Origin: Cardinalis cardinalis
Taxonomy: Eukaryota; Chordata; Aves; Passeriformes; Cardinalidae
DNA length: 64,000 nucleotides
NCBI GenBank assembly: GCA_014549065.1
Contig: JACDOX010000023.1
Location: 5,668,802 to 5,732,801, forward strand
Direction: 5' to 3'
Position 1 is the first letter of the stretch. Every line of letters starts with the position of its first letter. Below are positions 1 through 11,581 of this stretch, piece after piece. Position numbers and translations under genes: made by a program. Below the pieces are notes generated by a model. The model was not told the DNA's origin, made no database searches, and worked only from the letters and a program-made list of their open reading frames with translations.

Positions 1-1194
1 TCCTGGAAATGAAAATGGCTTTTCTATCCATGGTGATTAATTAGTCTTCTTTCTCACGGGTTTAAAAGAAAAAGGAGTAAGATCTTTAGAGGCAAGTGTG
101 TCCATAAATTGTCAGCAGCAATTTGCATTGTTGATGTATTTTGTCTCACAGAAAATGATGTCTGAGAGGCTGACCATGTGCTAGAAGGAACTTCAAGACA
201 TAATGATAATTTATTTGAAGGNAGGAGAATAACTATAATTAAAATACAACCAAAAAACCCCAAATCCCTACAACCTGAAAATAGCTGTAATGACAGCACA
301 AGAGGTAACAGAACATGCAGTATGTGAGAGTTTTAATGCAATAAATCCAGGACCCTTAACCATGTCCTTAAAAGTGCTGCTTTCAAGTTTCAATCCTCCT
401 GATTGCTGGGAGAACCTTGAAGCATAGAATATGAATGAGTGGTGTCTTTTCAGTTTAGCTATTCCAAATGGAAGACAAAAGAAGAGCGATACAATTTCAA
501 GTACCAATCAAGTCGCAATCTCAGTAAAAGGAAGAACTAGCCCCTTTTCTGAGCCTTAGGCTAGCTGCTATTCCATGTTTAGAGGGCCAAAGTCTGATTA
601 ATCCTGGCAGAGGTACTGTGGGAGGGAAGGGATNTTCTGAATACCTCATTTGGCCTTTTCTGGCCTTCTGTACCAGTGTGTATCAAAAATGTATAAATTC
701 CAACCCTTAATGGTTGATCATCTTTATTTGTGTGTGAAATAAAAATGAGGTCCAAGTGTAAATGAGGATCAGTCCTGTCAACACTCACAATTCAGATTTT
801 TAAGCATAACAGTGATATAGATGTTTTTATTGTCTCACTCCCATGGACTGTTGAGAAAGCGAAGAGCACTTTCCATCAGCACAGAAAGATAACACCACCC
901 TAAAGGGAGTCAGACAGACTCTCCTTGAATGTCTCTTGCCATCAATTTCCTTCAAAATCCCAGTGTTTCATTTGTTCAGTTTGCAAATGGATGCTTCTAT
1001 CTCTTCCCAGATAACAGGGGATAATTTAGAGTGAAATTCCATTTGGATGTGATGGTGCCCCTTGAAGTTTATGCAGGTCCAGGTTCAAGAATGCAGTATC
1101 TCAGAGCTGAGGGAAAGATATAGCAGACAACAATACTGTCCATAAAATGGTCCTCAAGAGACTACCATAAACTTTAAATGGTTGTCTGCAGTCT
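1..1194. other. Intergenic sequence, nothing recognised
   Basis: AT-rich non-coding DNA. The short open frames here do not resemble any protein family I know and lack splice-flanked conserved segments. I see no repeat or RNA gene that I can name. Confidence 0.5.
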
Positions 1195-1400
1195 CTATGA
1201 GGCCTCTTGTTTCAAGGCTGAACCAAAACCTTTCTTATGTCCACCTGGAATATCTCTTGCTGCACTGTTCAAAAATTGCCTCTCATCCTTTCTCTTTGTG
1301 CCACAAAGAGTTCTGCCTTCTTGATAGCTCCCATTCAGCAGCAGATTGCTCCTAAACCTCTCTACATCTAAGGCAAAATCCAAATTATGTAATGATTTAG
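1195..1400 (-). repeat. Probable old CR1 LINE fragment
   Basis: Read on the minus strand, this stretch aligns by eye with the 3' third of avian CR1 elements. It has a segment like GACAGGATGAGAGGCAA (here AAAGGATGAGAGGCAA), followed by a purine-rich part, a GGACATAAGAAA-like motif and a TTCAGCCTTG-like motif, in the order seen in CR1. It is degraded, and the diagnostic 3' end (ATTCTATG-type) is not visible. The assignment is by remembered consensus only, so the boundaries are approximate. Confidence 0.45.
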
Positions 1401-2469
1401 ACATTCAGTGTCTCTTTATCTCCACAAACATTTTAATTAATTTATAAAGTAATTATGCACAAATTTTGCGTATTGCTAAGCAGGCTAGTATAAACCAGGT
1501 ACAAAGAAGAGTTGTGCCAGATAACCAGTTCAGAATTATTTTCATTTTTTTATCTTTAAAGTTTAAATTCACAAGGGTCTCCAACAAAGATATATTATTG
1601 CATACAAAGTACTAGTATCTGTTTTCCCTCCATTGAGATGAAAGTCTGGAAGAAGTATNAGTGGTAAAAATTAGCAGTAAAATTGCTCCATATTCTCTCA
1701 CTCCAATTTTGGATAGATTCTGACCTCTATGTAATCTGTGATTGCAGTTGGTTTTAGTCCTCTAGACCTTAAGACTTCCATCAAAAATGTAAGTTCCAGA
1801 TTATGAAGAAATCACATCAAAATGAGAAAAAAAAAATCTTTCCTTTCACTCAAAATGAAATATTATATAAAGCTACACTTTAAGCCCATATTTCGTTGAA
1901 GTTTTTGGGGCTTCTTGGGCAGCACTGGCAAACAGAGGCAGGGGCTGTGCTGTTCTCTCTGCTTTATGGGGCCCTGTGATTTAGTGAGCAAGCTGCCGCA
2001 GCCAGTCAGCAGAAATCTACTGGAGGATGCCCAACACCATGAGATTATATCCTTATATTGACATGCCTGATCATCTGGGGCATGTGAAACTGCTCTGTGT
2101 GGGCGGCCCTGCTGCTGGATCACATAGGAGGCATAAAAGGGGAAAAAAAGGATCCTCCCTGCTTTTGTCTGTACCCTGTACCCTTTGCCCAGGGGCAGTG
2201 TTGGGTGAAGGATGCAGGACAGGAAAGTCAGGCAGGGAGCACTGAGGCAGTGGCCGTNCTCAGTGCCATGGGAGCAGGCAGAATGCACAAGTGGGGAAAT
2301 GCCCATGGGAAATGGCCAATGTGAGGCCACTGCCATTGTCCTAGATGGGTTGTAGCAGTCAGGAGAGGTTTTCCATCACTGGAAAAGAACAGCCATATTC
2401 AAGAAAAGAGGAAGAAGGAAAAACTGTGGAGCTGTCAGCTGGTCCCTGGGAAGATCACAGAGAAAACTC
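1401..2469. other. Intergenic sequence with an unclassified GC-richer block
   Basis: From about 1,905 to 2,340 the base composition is clearly richer in G and C than the flanks. Both strands are open for 70-157 codons there, but the translations look like low-information GC-block frames and I recognise no domain. It could be an old transposon relic or a conserved non-coding element. The rest of the stretch is AT-rich with nothing recognised. Confidence 0.35.
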
Positions 2470-2985
2470 TCCCTTCTTTAAGGGAGAACGTGTCTGGGAA
2501 CAGCCTGTGTGGATTTGCTAAGGAAAATGTTGCTTATCAAACCCCATTGCCTTCTATTATGAAGTGTCTGTTCCAGTGGATGAGGTGGAAGCAGTGGGCA
2601 AAACTGCACCTTAATCCAGCTTCCAGCATGACCTCCCGTGGTTTCAGTGTGCTCAGACTAGATGGGTGAACAACCAGGCCAGTGACAAATCAGCTGGATT
2701 GCTGAGCTTCAGAAGGAATGGTCTGCAGCTGTTGCCTGGATACAAGTGATACTCTAGGTTTTAGCAGAAGCATTGTCTTTGTTTCTAGATGATGGAACAG
2801 AGCCAACTTTTACAAGCTCACCAATGACAGTAAGCTGGGGAGCAGGGCAAGGAGACTTAGAACNTGGAGATAATCAGAACTTGTCTGGTTGAGGATCTAA
2901 GCAACCTAATCAAACTCTGGAGGAAGCCCTGGGGAGCAGGAATTGGACCAGATGATTTACAGAGGACCCTTTATTATCCCACATT
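2470..2985 (+). repeat. CR1 LINE fragment (end of reverse-transcriptase ORF plus 3' tail)
   Basis: The order of motifs follows the plus strand of CR1. GGATTTGCTAAGG and CATTGCCTTCTAT (about 2,510-2,560) are followed by GGATGAGGTGGAAGCAGTGG (about 2,577-2,596), the AGACTAGATGGGTGAACAAC part (about 2,656), GATGATGGAACAGAG (about 2,789) and ACAGTAAGCTGGGGAG. It ends with TTGGACCAGATGATTTACAG (about 2,943), which corresponds to the near-terminal CR1 motif TTGGACCAGATGACCTCCAG. The copy is diverged and has lost a large internal segment between the ORF remnant and the 3' tail. It has no intact frame and is non-functional. Confidence 0.72.
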
Positions 2986-3011
2986 TCTATATATTCTGTG
3001 AAAGAAGCACA

Positions 3012-3036
3012 TGTGATATATATACACACACAATAT
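3012..3036. repeat. (TA)n/(CA)n microsatellite
   Basis: An alternating run of TA then CA dinucleotides lies immediately before the 28-bp tandem duplication. Confidence 0.7.
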
Positions 3037-3090
3037 ATCAGGGTTTTTTTAGTTAAGGAATGATATCAGGGTTTTTTTAGTTAAGGAATG
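3035..3090. repeat. Perfect 28-bp tandem duplication
   Basis: Two identical 28-base copies lie head to tail at 3,035-3,062 and 3,063-3,090. Each starts ATATCAGGG, contains seven Ts and ends AGTTAAGGAATG. No mismatch is visible between the copies, so the duplication is recent or has been homogenised. Confidence 0.95.
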
Positions 3091-6000
3091 TTCAGCTTTA
3101 CTGTAGGGACAGAGCTGCAGAAAGCCCTTCATTGACTGAAACTGTGCTCCTATGTGAGCAGATGTGTAAGATTTATCATTTTAAACAGGCTTCTTGTTTT
3201 AAGTACAAGAATCTTCTTGTCTTTAAATTACAAAGTAATTTTGTTCCTCGCAGAAGTAATGAACCACAAGAGATGTCATTAATAATGCCCCCTTTCAGAT
3301 GTCCTAGATTAGAAACAGTATGCTAAAACAATATTTTTACCTATCGATCATCCTGGAGGCAAGAATTTATCATACTTTTACAAATAGTCCCCTTTGGCAC
3401 TACACCTCTGTCTAATACAAAGTCTAATATAAATTTGCCACCTCTGTCAGCTTCTACCTTCTCTATGGTAAAATTTACTTTTATTTGATGCCAATTTGGG
3501 CCATGGACTTTTTAGACAGAAGTTCAAAGTGGTTAGATACAGCTTGTGCTAGTCTAGAAAACAGAAAACACTAGTGGGGAAACTTTGCCCAAACAAGCAC
3601 AAGAGAAATTGGTGGAGATTTAAATCAGGTGTGACCAAATCTAGNGCTTTGTCACCAAGGCAAACAGCTCTGGAAAAGAAAAATATAGAAGAAAAAACTA
3701 ATATAGTGAAAAACCTCCCAAAGAAGTTTCCCTCAGCTGGTTACTGAGCACTGTTGGTCAAAAGTGTATGAGAACTGGGGAAAAAGAGCTCCTGAGAGAT
3801 GTGTGGAAAGTATCCGGGGNAAAATCCAGCCTTTAGTACTGTGAGTTCCTGAAACCATGATGGTAACATGAGGCCTTGATGTAAGTGGAGAAGTGAGGTT
3901 TTGTTTGGTCGCTTTTTTGGGTAAGGTGAGGTTTTCTCTGGTTGCTGCATTTCCCTCTCCAAAAGGTAAAAGCTGAATGAGTCTACCNTATTTCATATTT
4001 CAGAAGGGTGGAAAGGCAGCAGTCAGGAGCCTGCCTACATGCCTGGCAGCACCTTTTAGTGACCACAGCTGCAGACCAGGACTTCCTGGCGGGCTGGGAA
4101 TGGCAGAGGCAGAAGAAGGTNAGGGGAGGACATGGGACCTGCTGCTGAGTCTGCGCACAGAACGAGCAGCCCCAGGCTGCTGAAGGCAGGGTCCACTGAT
4201 GATTTGTGGCAGAGGGGAGAGTCAGAGGCTCTCACCCTCTTCCTTTCTGCTCAGTCCGGAGAGTTGGCAGCTCTGCAGTCGTATTAGATGTTGTTTCCTG
4301 TGAGCAGGGGATGAGAAAAGGAGCAGGAAGCAGACAGGTGGTGAAGCTGCCTTGCATGGCTTTGATGGATGTGAGCTGTGAGCACCTTGTGTGCTACCAG
4401 GAGGCCTCACACTCTTGGTTACTGACAAAGAAGTACTGGATAATCTGTTGAACTTCGATTACTGCTAATTAGGTATCCATACTCTGATTCATTTGGAACC
4501 ATTTCTGTTCCTTTATTCCTACAAAAATAAAATGAGAAGCTCTAAACCAAATTATTTTGTTCATAATGCAGTTACCACTAATGAACAGCTGCCAAAAAGA
4601 CAATTTTGTCTAAATAGTGTAATAACAATTTGCCAATGGGCAGCAACGTAAATGAGCTGTCCGTCATGCAGCACTATCTGAAATTGAAAACAAAAGAAGG
4701 AGATTTCTTCCTTCTCCTGATTTTGTTCTTACATAGACTGAATTTGACAGGTTGTGGAAAAAAATCACTGCAAGTTTATACAAAATATTGTGACTGATAT
4801 ATGTCTTCGGAAAGGAGCCAGAGATCAGAGTCTGTAACTACTCAAAATTGTCTAGGTGCTTTATGCTACCAACTTGCTTACAACTCACTGTAAAGGAGGT
4901 GACAAACAGCTCTCCCCAGTAGTGATTGTACAGAGTTTGAAGCTTGAATAGCTTCTCAAAAATGCTTATAANCCTGTGCCAGAGGAGAGAACCAGAACCC
5001 TGCATGCAGACACAGGGCTGTTACTTAGCGCTATAAGCCAGTTCCCAGCTAGTTCTCTTGACCCTGAAACAAAATGCCTAAATTCGTATCCCTAAACCCA
5101 AGCATAGGAGGCAGGTAATTGGCTGCAAAAATTGAGTGGTAACACACTACATTTCAGATATTTGTTACGTAATTACTTTAGAATTTATTTAATCTGAAAA
5201 AAAAAATCTTCTCTATGAATGGATCTGTAGCAGGGCTGATTTCACATTTTCCACATTTTCTTTTCTGCCTCAAATGCATCAGCTGTGTTGCTAGAATGCT
5301 TGTCTGCATATTCTGCTGGTAGCATATGTTTGAGAAAGTCTCAATAAAAATCCATAAACAACCTGAGAAGAAATTGGCTCTTGGGAAGATCCTTCTGTGC
5401 TACTGTTCTGCTGTCGTTTGGCAAAGGGGAGATGGCAGAACTTCAAGGTGGTATAGAGTGGAGAGAAGTTGAGGTGCTAGATCAAAGTCCTTTAAAAAAG
5501 AAAAAAAAACTAAGAGCAAGTGAACAAAAATCCCCACAAAACAAAACAAGCCCTCTGAGTTATTTGAACTCCATTATTTTGAGTCAGGAATTTCTGTGTG
5601 TGGGTGTTTCTGATCGCAGCGAACATTTGGAGAGGTGGTGTTTTCCTGCANGCTGGCAGCAGCTCTGCCAGGTCTCTCCAATGCTGAGGTGCCCCTCCAG
5701 CTCGCTGCTGACCCCCCCTGCACTGCAGAGCTTGCCAGGGCACATGCCGAGGGCAGCTGCCAGCAGCTGCCTGTCCTTCTTTATTGTAGGTGAGATGGAC
5801 AGAAACAGTGAGTGTTCATTAGCTCATCCCTGTGTCTGCTGCACCAGCGCGGTGTCAAAATAAACATTGCTGGCCCTGCAGGAGTCTGGCAGCTGGCTTG
5901 CTCTGTCCTTCCCTCGGAGACCAGGAAATCCAGAATGTCTTTCCCAGGCTAAGCAGAGGCAGATATACNGTAGCAGTGCAAGGAGATAAATTTATGTGAT

Positions 6001-9000
6001 TGCTAAGGACAAAACACAAAGAGAGCAGTACCTTTAAAATAAAATGTAGGGGAATGTGTGTATGTTTCTTGTCTCTGTGATTTCTACCATGGTTAGAGCA
6101 AGCAGTGTGGCAGGAGGCAGGGACAGCAGAAGAGGGTTGAGGGGAGAGTNCTGCTTGCAAAAAAGTGCTGCTTGCTGGTACAGGACTAATGCCAGTTCAT
6201 AGGGCTGCTTAATTCAGCATATTAGCAGAAGGACCCTTCTTTGCAAGTAGATCCTTTTAATAGTGTCCAGTATATGACAATTTAAACCTTCTAATAGAGT
6301 CCAGACAGTGCTCTACATATACCTTGAGCTGTTATAATGTAATAACATTTTGCACTTATTGATTTAGCATGCTATCTTTTAAAAAAGACAAAATGCTTAT
6401 CTGTGTAAAAATGCTTACTTCAAATAATCTACATAGCAAATGCTTAGGCTTGATAGGTCATATTGCCACCAGATCCAAATTGTCATGTGATCTTAGGGAA
6501 TCCTGCGCTGAAGTCCCCCTGGGTATAACCAGGGGCAGAAGCAAAGGGGTGTGAAGTGGGACACAGGACAGCAGAGGATGTTTGTGCATTTAAAAATTTC
6601 TGGGTGCTTTTCTGCATGATATGATGAGGATGACCTAACNCACTTGATGTAGTGTTATTTTTATTCTACCAGTCTTGGGTTTTTTTTCTTTGCTTTCCTT
6701 TTTCTTTTTTATCTTCCCCACTCTGAGAGGTAAGAGGCTTATCTATGACTTACCCATGCTGTGCAGGACTGATAGGCTTCTCTGTGCCTCCATTCCTTTC
6801 TGAGAAGCTTTTTTAGCTTCTTTCAGTACAATTCAGTTGCAATTTCAGTACATCGGTTACTTTCAGTACAATTTAATAGCGAGGTTTCTCTAAGGCCCAT
6901 GAAAACAGGTAGGTAGATAAAGATGCAGACTAACTGTGGTTCTCTCACTGCTTAGTTGGAGCTCCTACTTCATTAGGGAGTCCAGACAGGAGAGACNTCA
7001 CAAAAACCCCGTGGTAGTGATAGGTTCAGTCAGAACCTGTAGCTAAGACAGCAAGCAGGAGGCAGAAATCAATAAGAAAGCTGCCTTCATTAGCTCCCCT
7101 TCTCTGCAGCTCTTTGTTTTCCCTTGACATGTTGCACGTAGGCATATTTACACCACTGTTTCCTAGCAAGTCTTGACTTCTCATTGACCTCATTTTGTCT
7201 CCCCTTTTTTTTTTTTAATTTTATTTTGGATAAAGGGTCCTTTCTCCTCCATCATTCACTCCAAGTTATTTGCTAGTCTCCTGGAGTATTTTCTACCTTG
7301 CCTCTTGTTATAGAGCCAATTCTGATTGTGATTTGGTGCACATATACAACTTATTTTCTGTGAAAATTAGTTAAACTGGTTTCTAGCGCCTAAAGAAAAG
7401 TTCCTTCTAGCAGGCTGGTGGAAAGAGGCAAAGAGCCTTGAAAAGCAGGCAGACACGAGAGACAAGCAAGACAAATGGCCCTGATTTTGTTCACAAGCTG
7501 TATGGGATTTGAAGGAAGGCAAATTAACTCTCTCCTCATTTAGTTAAGGGTTCTCAGNGATGGCAACAGGAGTGTTTTTCTCATCAAATGAGGAATGAGT
7601 GAAAACATAAGATGGTTTGGAACTGAACATATTTGCAGTTGTTTATATTTTTGTCTAGCCAGATACTTCAACATTCACTATCATTTGCCCTACAAGCTTA
7701 AATTATGAATTATTTAAGGTAGAGAAAATATCTTTCATTCCATTAGTGCAGTTCGTAGTACAACGTGATGCTGATCATGGCTGTGGCTTGTACATTGCAC
7801 AGATGCAAAATAAGGGAAGAAAGCAGAAATTTTGGGGTTTTCTTCTTCTTTCCTTTTTTCTTCAAAAAACAAATTATGTATTGGGAAGTGCATGCACACG
7901 CCCAAGAGTCTGGGTGCTGAAAGACATTAGCTTGCAAAATCAGAAAGTTTCCCCAGTGGCTTTGTGAGTTAAGAACTGCTTTTCATTTTTGCTATTTCTT
8001 TAGAAATTGGAATTTCCAGCTTAACATGTGCTAAACTCTACAACATGCAAAATACATCTTGCGTCAGCCAGGAAATAAGTCCTCGGATAGTTGTTAATAT
8101 AGGGGCCATGAAAAAAGGGGAGCTTTTTGATCTTATATTTGGTCTGGAAAGGTTTTTCACATGTGAATTGCCCTAGCACTACATTCTGCATGAGTGTTCA
8201 TCCTGTAGAAGACTTTAAGAGGGTTCAAGAAAATTATGCAAACCCCTGCTTTGTGAGTTACTTGTAGATAAACCAATCCCAANGCTAGTGTTAGATAGAA
8301 TTATTTTGGAAGTAGTAGCAACATAGGAGTATGGTGTCTAAAAAATTATCTTTCCTCATTGTAAGGACACTAGATTACTCTGTTTTAACTATATTTTTAT
8401 TATTCTGATCCTCTGTTTACAGCTGGTCCTGTTTGGAGGTAGGGGGAGAATGTTCCTCATGCACAACCATTCTCCTCTTGATCCAACATTCAGCTCACTT
8501 TTTGTGAACTACTGCAGACCCACCACAGATAAAACAAGGAAAAGGTGTTCCCACATTCTTGTGGCACNACATGCTAGATTTGTGCTTATATGTTCATGGT
8601 TATAACTGATTTAGGGCCAAGATCAAACTGTCTCCCCAGACATCTCTAAGAGCCGAGCAAAGATTGTGAGAAGGTTTTGGCTTGTTTTTAACACTTCTTT
8701 AGATGCCACGGTGCCATCTGTTCCCAAGGTCCTCCTGGAACTCTGCTTAGGAAATCTGAGTGGGTCTGAAGTGTGGAAGTGCCCTTGACATGGTTGTAGC
8801 AGATGACTTTCTGCAGTTAAAGCATTTGGTAAAATGTGCTGGGAAGGTGCTGTATATTGAGAAAAGCTCCAAGGCACAAACTGTGCTACTTTCAGCTCTG
8901 TTACTTTTGAGGAGGCTGCAGCATCTCTGTGTGACAGTATGGTTTTGTATGTAAGTGTGTAAGCTTGTTCAGATCTAGATCCAGGATATTTAAAACAGCA

Positions 9001-10694
9001 TTTTGTTCCGTTCTGCGAACAGACCCTGAGTTTAGCGCTGTTTTAGTTGGGGCCTTTTGTTTGTTTGCTTTGGGTTTTTAATTGATTTCTATTTTAACTG
9101 AAGTGGAAACAGTTTAGCAAACCCAGACCCTTGCAAACAGATTGTGCTGACTATGAGGATAAGTTTGTGGGCTGAGTTTTGTATCTGCTGAAACTATAGA
9201 AAAATCTTAGCGTGAACTGCAAGCTAAGACGATGTTGTTGCTCAATTTGCTTTAACTGAAAGTGTCTGCAAAAGATCAGACTAATTAAGGCTGTCTCTGA
9301 GGGCCTAAAAAATGCACATTCTTATTAAAATACCCTTGAGCTTTTAATTATTTTCAGGTGGAAATGCAATAAAGGATTGTGCCTGGATTTTTCTATCTGA
9401 AGCCAGGTGGGTGCCTCAGAGACCTGGCTAGCAAAAGCTCAGCTGATTCTGGACAGAAACGAGAGTTTAAGCAGAAGCTGGGGNGCAGCAGGAACATCCA
9501 AACATACACTGTCTCTCTTCTTGTAGGAGATGCTTCACTTTGTATAAATAAAATCCAACTCCTGCAGACTCTTCTGGAGCCCCAGAGGCCCCTGCCTGTC
9601 TTGGTGGCCCTTTCTGTTGCCCTCCATCCAGTGTCCTGGGGAACCTACAGCTGGACAAGCACACAAGGTAAATCTGTTGCTTTCTCTTTCCAATGAACAT
9701 TTAAATTCTTACAGCAAAGACTTTATTTCTGTCGCCTCTCTGCATTGTTATTTCATTTGTGTCCATATAATGTGATTTGCAGCATTTTTTTTCAGCCCTG
9801 AAGTATAGATTTATTAGGAATACAAACAAAACTATTTGTCAACACTTATTTGGGTTCNATGCCTGAGAAAAGAAACAAAAATCTGCTCTTCTTTGATCTT
9901 TGTAATCAAATATGATTTGGACACAAACAACTCCTGTAAGGCAATGCTATGCTGATTCTTCAAGAGTTATTTCAAGCTGGAAACAACAACAATCATGAAT
10001 AGCTGTCAATGCACAACGTGTGTTTTTTCTCTGTGATTCAGTTCCCAGCCTCTCACTAGTCTGGAATCTATGTAGCTCTAATCACTTTATTTTATAAATC
10101 TGGGAGATTTAGAAGACATACATATCATCCTTTGGAGGCGATAAAACATAGTTTACATAAACCCCCCATAAACTTTAATAATAATCTCAATTATTCTGCC
10201 AATTTGCAAATATCTTGGTTTTTTGGCCCTTCAGAGATATCAAAGTGATATTGAACTAATGAAATTTTTTTGAAGTTCTAATAAAACATGAGGAAATGGA
10301 CTTCTATTTTGATGGACTCTGATCTCTTCTAAAACATAAAAGAAAATCTCTAGACTTTTAATGTTGCTTTACATACATTCTCACAGAAAATGTACAAATA
10401 TGAAAAGGAAGAATTAGCAGAACTGCAGTCAGGTGGGAAGATCTGATTTTGGTGGTCTTTAGGCTGAAAAACAAATCTGAGGTGGTCAATGATGGGAATC
10501 TGACATGGAAGGGGACACTGTGAGCCTGGGGTGCCCCAGAGCTGGGCAGCTCAAACACGTGGCTGGAGAGCAGCTCTGCTTCTCCAGTGCTTACAGAATT
10601 CTGTCAAAATTCAACACTTCTCTTTCATGAAGCCTCAGAGGGCTGATACTTCTGATCTGAGATGAATTCCTCTGTGATGTTTTACCTGGCCTGG
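3091..10694. other. Intergenic sequence, no gene recognised
   Basis: About 7.6 kb of mostly AT-rich DNA. GC-richer patches at about 4,010-4,440 and 5,600-5,900 give modest open frames on both strands without any recognisable domain. A triple TTTCAGTACA repeat occurs at 6,821-6,870. I see no RNA gene, coding exon or intact mobile element. Confidence 0.5.
6821..6870. repeat. Imperfect short repeat, three TTTCAGTACA copies
   Basis: The decamer TTTCAGTACA occurs at 6,821, 6,843 and 6,861, with spacings of 22 and 18 bases. The spacers are related (ATTCAGTTGC-like). It is a small local duplication cluster with no known function. Confidence 0.8.
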
Positions 10695-11092
10695 ATGACT
10701 CAAGAACTGGAGCACCTCTCCTATGGAGACAGGCAGAGACTGATGGGGCTGTTCAGCCTGGAGAAGAAAATGTTCTGGGGACACCTTATAGCACGTTCCA
10801 GTGCCTAAAGGGGGCCACAACTGAGCTGGAGAGGGATTTTCTGTAAGGGCATGCAGTGATAGGACCAGGGGGAATGGCTTCAAACTGGACTAGAGTAGGT
10901 TCAGATGTAGAGAAGGATGGTGAGGCGCTGGAACAGGTTGCCCATAGAAATGGTGGATGCCCTGTCCATGGTTCAAGACNAGGCTGGATGAAGCTTTGGT
11001 TTTAGTGAAAGGTGTACCTACCCATGCCAGGGGGCTTTGGTCTAGATGATCTTTAAGGTTCCTCNCAACACAAACCACTCCATGATTCTATC
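10695..11092 (+). repeat. CR1 LINE, 3'-terminal copy
   Basis: This is an easily recognised avian CR1 3' end on the plus strand. GACTCAAGAACTGGAGCACC and CTCTCCTATGG (about 10,697-10,723) precede TGTTCAGCCTGGAGAAGA (about 10,751). Then come TGATAGGACCAGGGGGAATGG, GGCGCTGGAACAGGTTGCCC (10,924-10,943), CTAGATGATCTTTAAGGTTC (about 11,042) and the terminal CCATGATTCTATC (about 11,080-11,092), which matches the CR1 3' end ATTCTATG. It is 5'-truncated at about 400 bases, as most CR1 copies are, and carries point changes and two undetermined bases. No protein is encoded. Confidence 0.92.
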
Positions 11093-11430
11093 GTTTAGAG
11101 GGCTGCAGATTAAACATTATTGGTATTTTCAGGCTTCTAGAGACTGAAGTTGTATTACTTTGCATCTTAGCTAATCTCAGCTGATGAAATGCAAAGATAA
11201 AACAACCAATGAAAATAACTTGTTCAACATGGATTATTCTTGAAATTAGCTTTCATGGTAGCTATATTTGAAAGTTTTATAGCACCTGCTAAGAGCCAAC
11301 ATTCAGAAACTAGCCTAAATTATTACTAATCATAAAGATTTAATGGTGTGGCTTCTGTGCTTGTCTTGAGCGAGATGAAACCTGTAACTTATGGCAGATT
11401 TTCCAGCTCTTCAGCTCTAGAAAGCTTTTC

Positions 11431-11581
11431 TAATTTTCAGGTGATAACGTGAAGAAAATCCATTGTTCTCTTCAAGTGTGTATCCAGCTCTAATCCTTTA
11501 GGACTTTAATTTTCAGGTGATAACGTGAAGAAAATCCATTGTTCTCTTCAAGTGTGTATCCAGCTCTAATCCTTTAGGACT
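11431..11581. repeat. Perfect 76-bp tandem duplication
   Basis: The unit 11,431-11,506 is repeated at 11,507-11,581 with no mismatch visible over 75 bases. Each copy starts TAATTTTCAGGTGATAACG and ends CCTTTAGGACT. The copies are adjacent and in direct orientation. Identity this high implies a very recent tandem duplication, a polymorphic variable-number allele, or an assembly duplication. Confidence 0.95.

Noticed and set aside
1863..2336. 157-codon minus-strand open frame
   Set aside because: It has no recognisable domain, no splice-site support, and sits in a GC-richer block that is also open on the other strand.
5381..5863. 160-codon plus-strand open frame
   Set aside because: Low-information translation with a Lys run from an A tract and a Ser/Cys-rich tail; no domain and no neighbouring exons.
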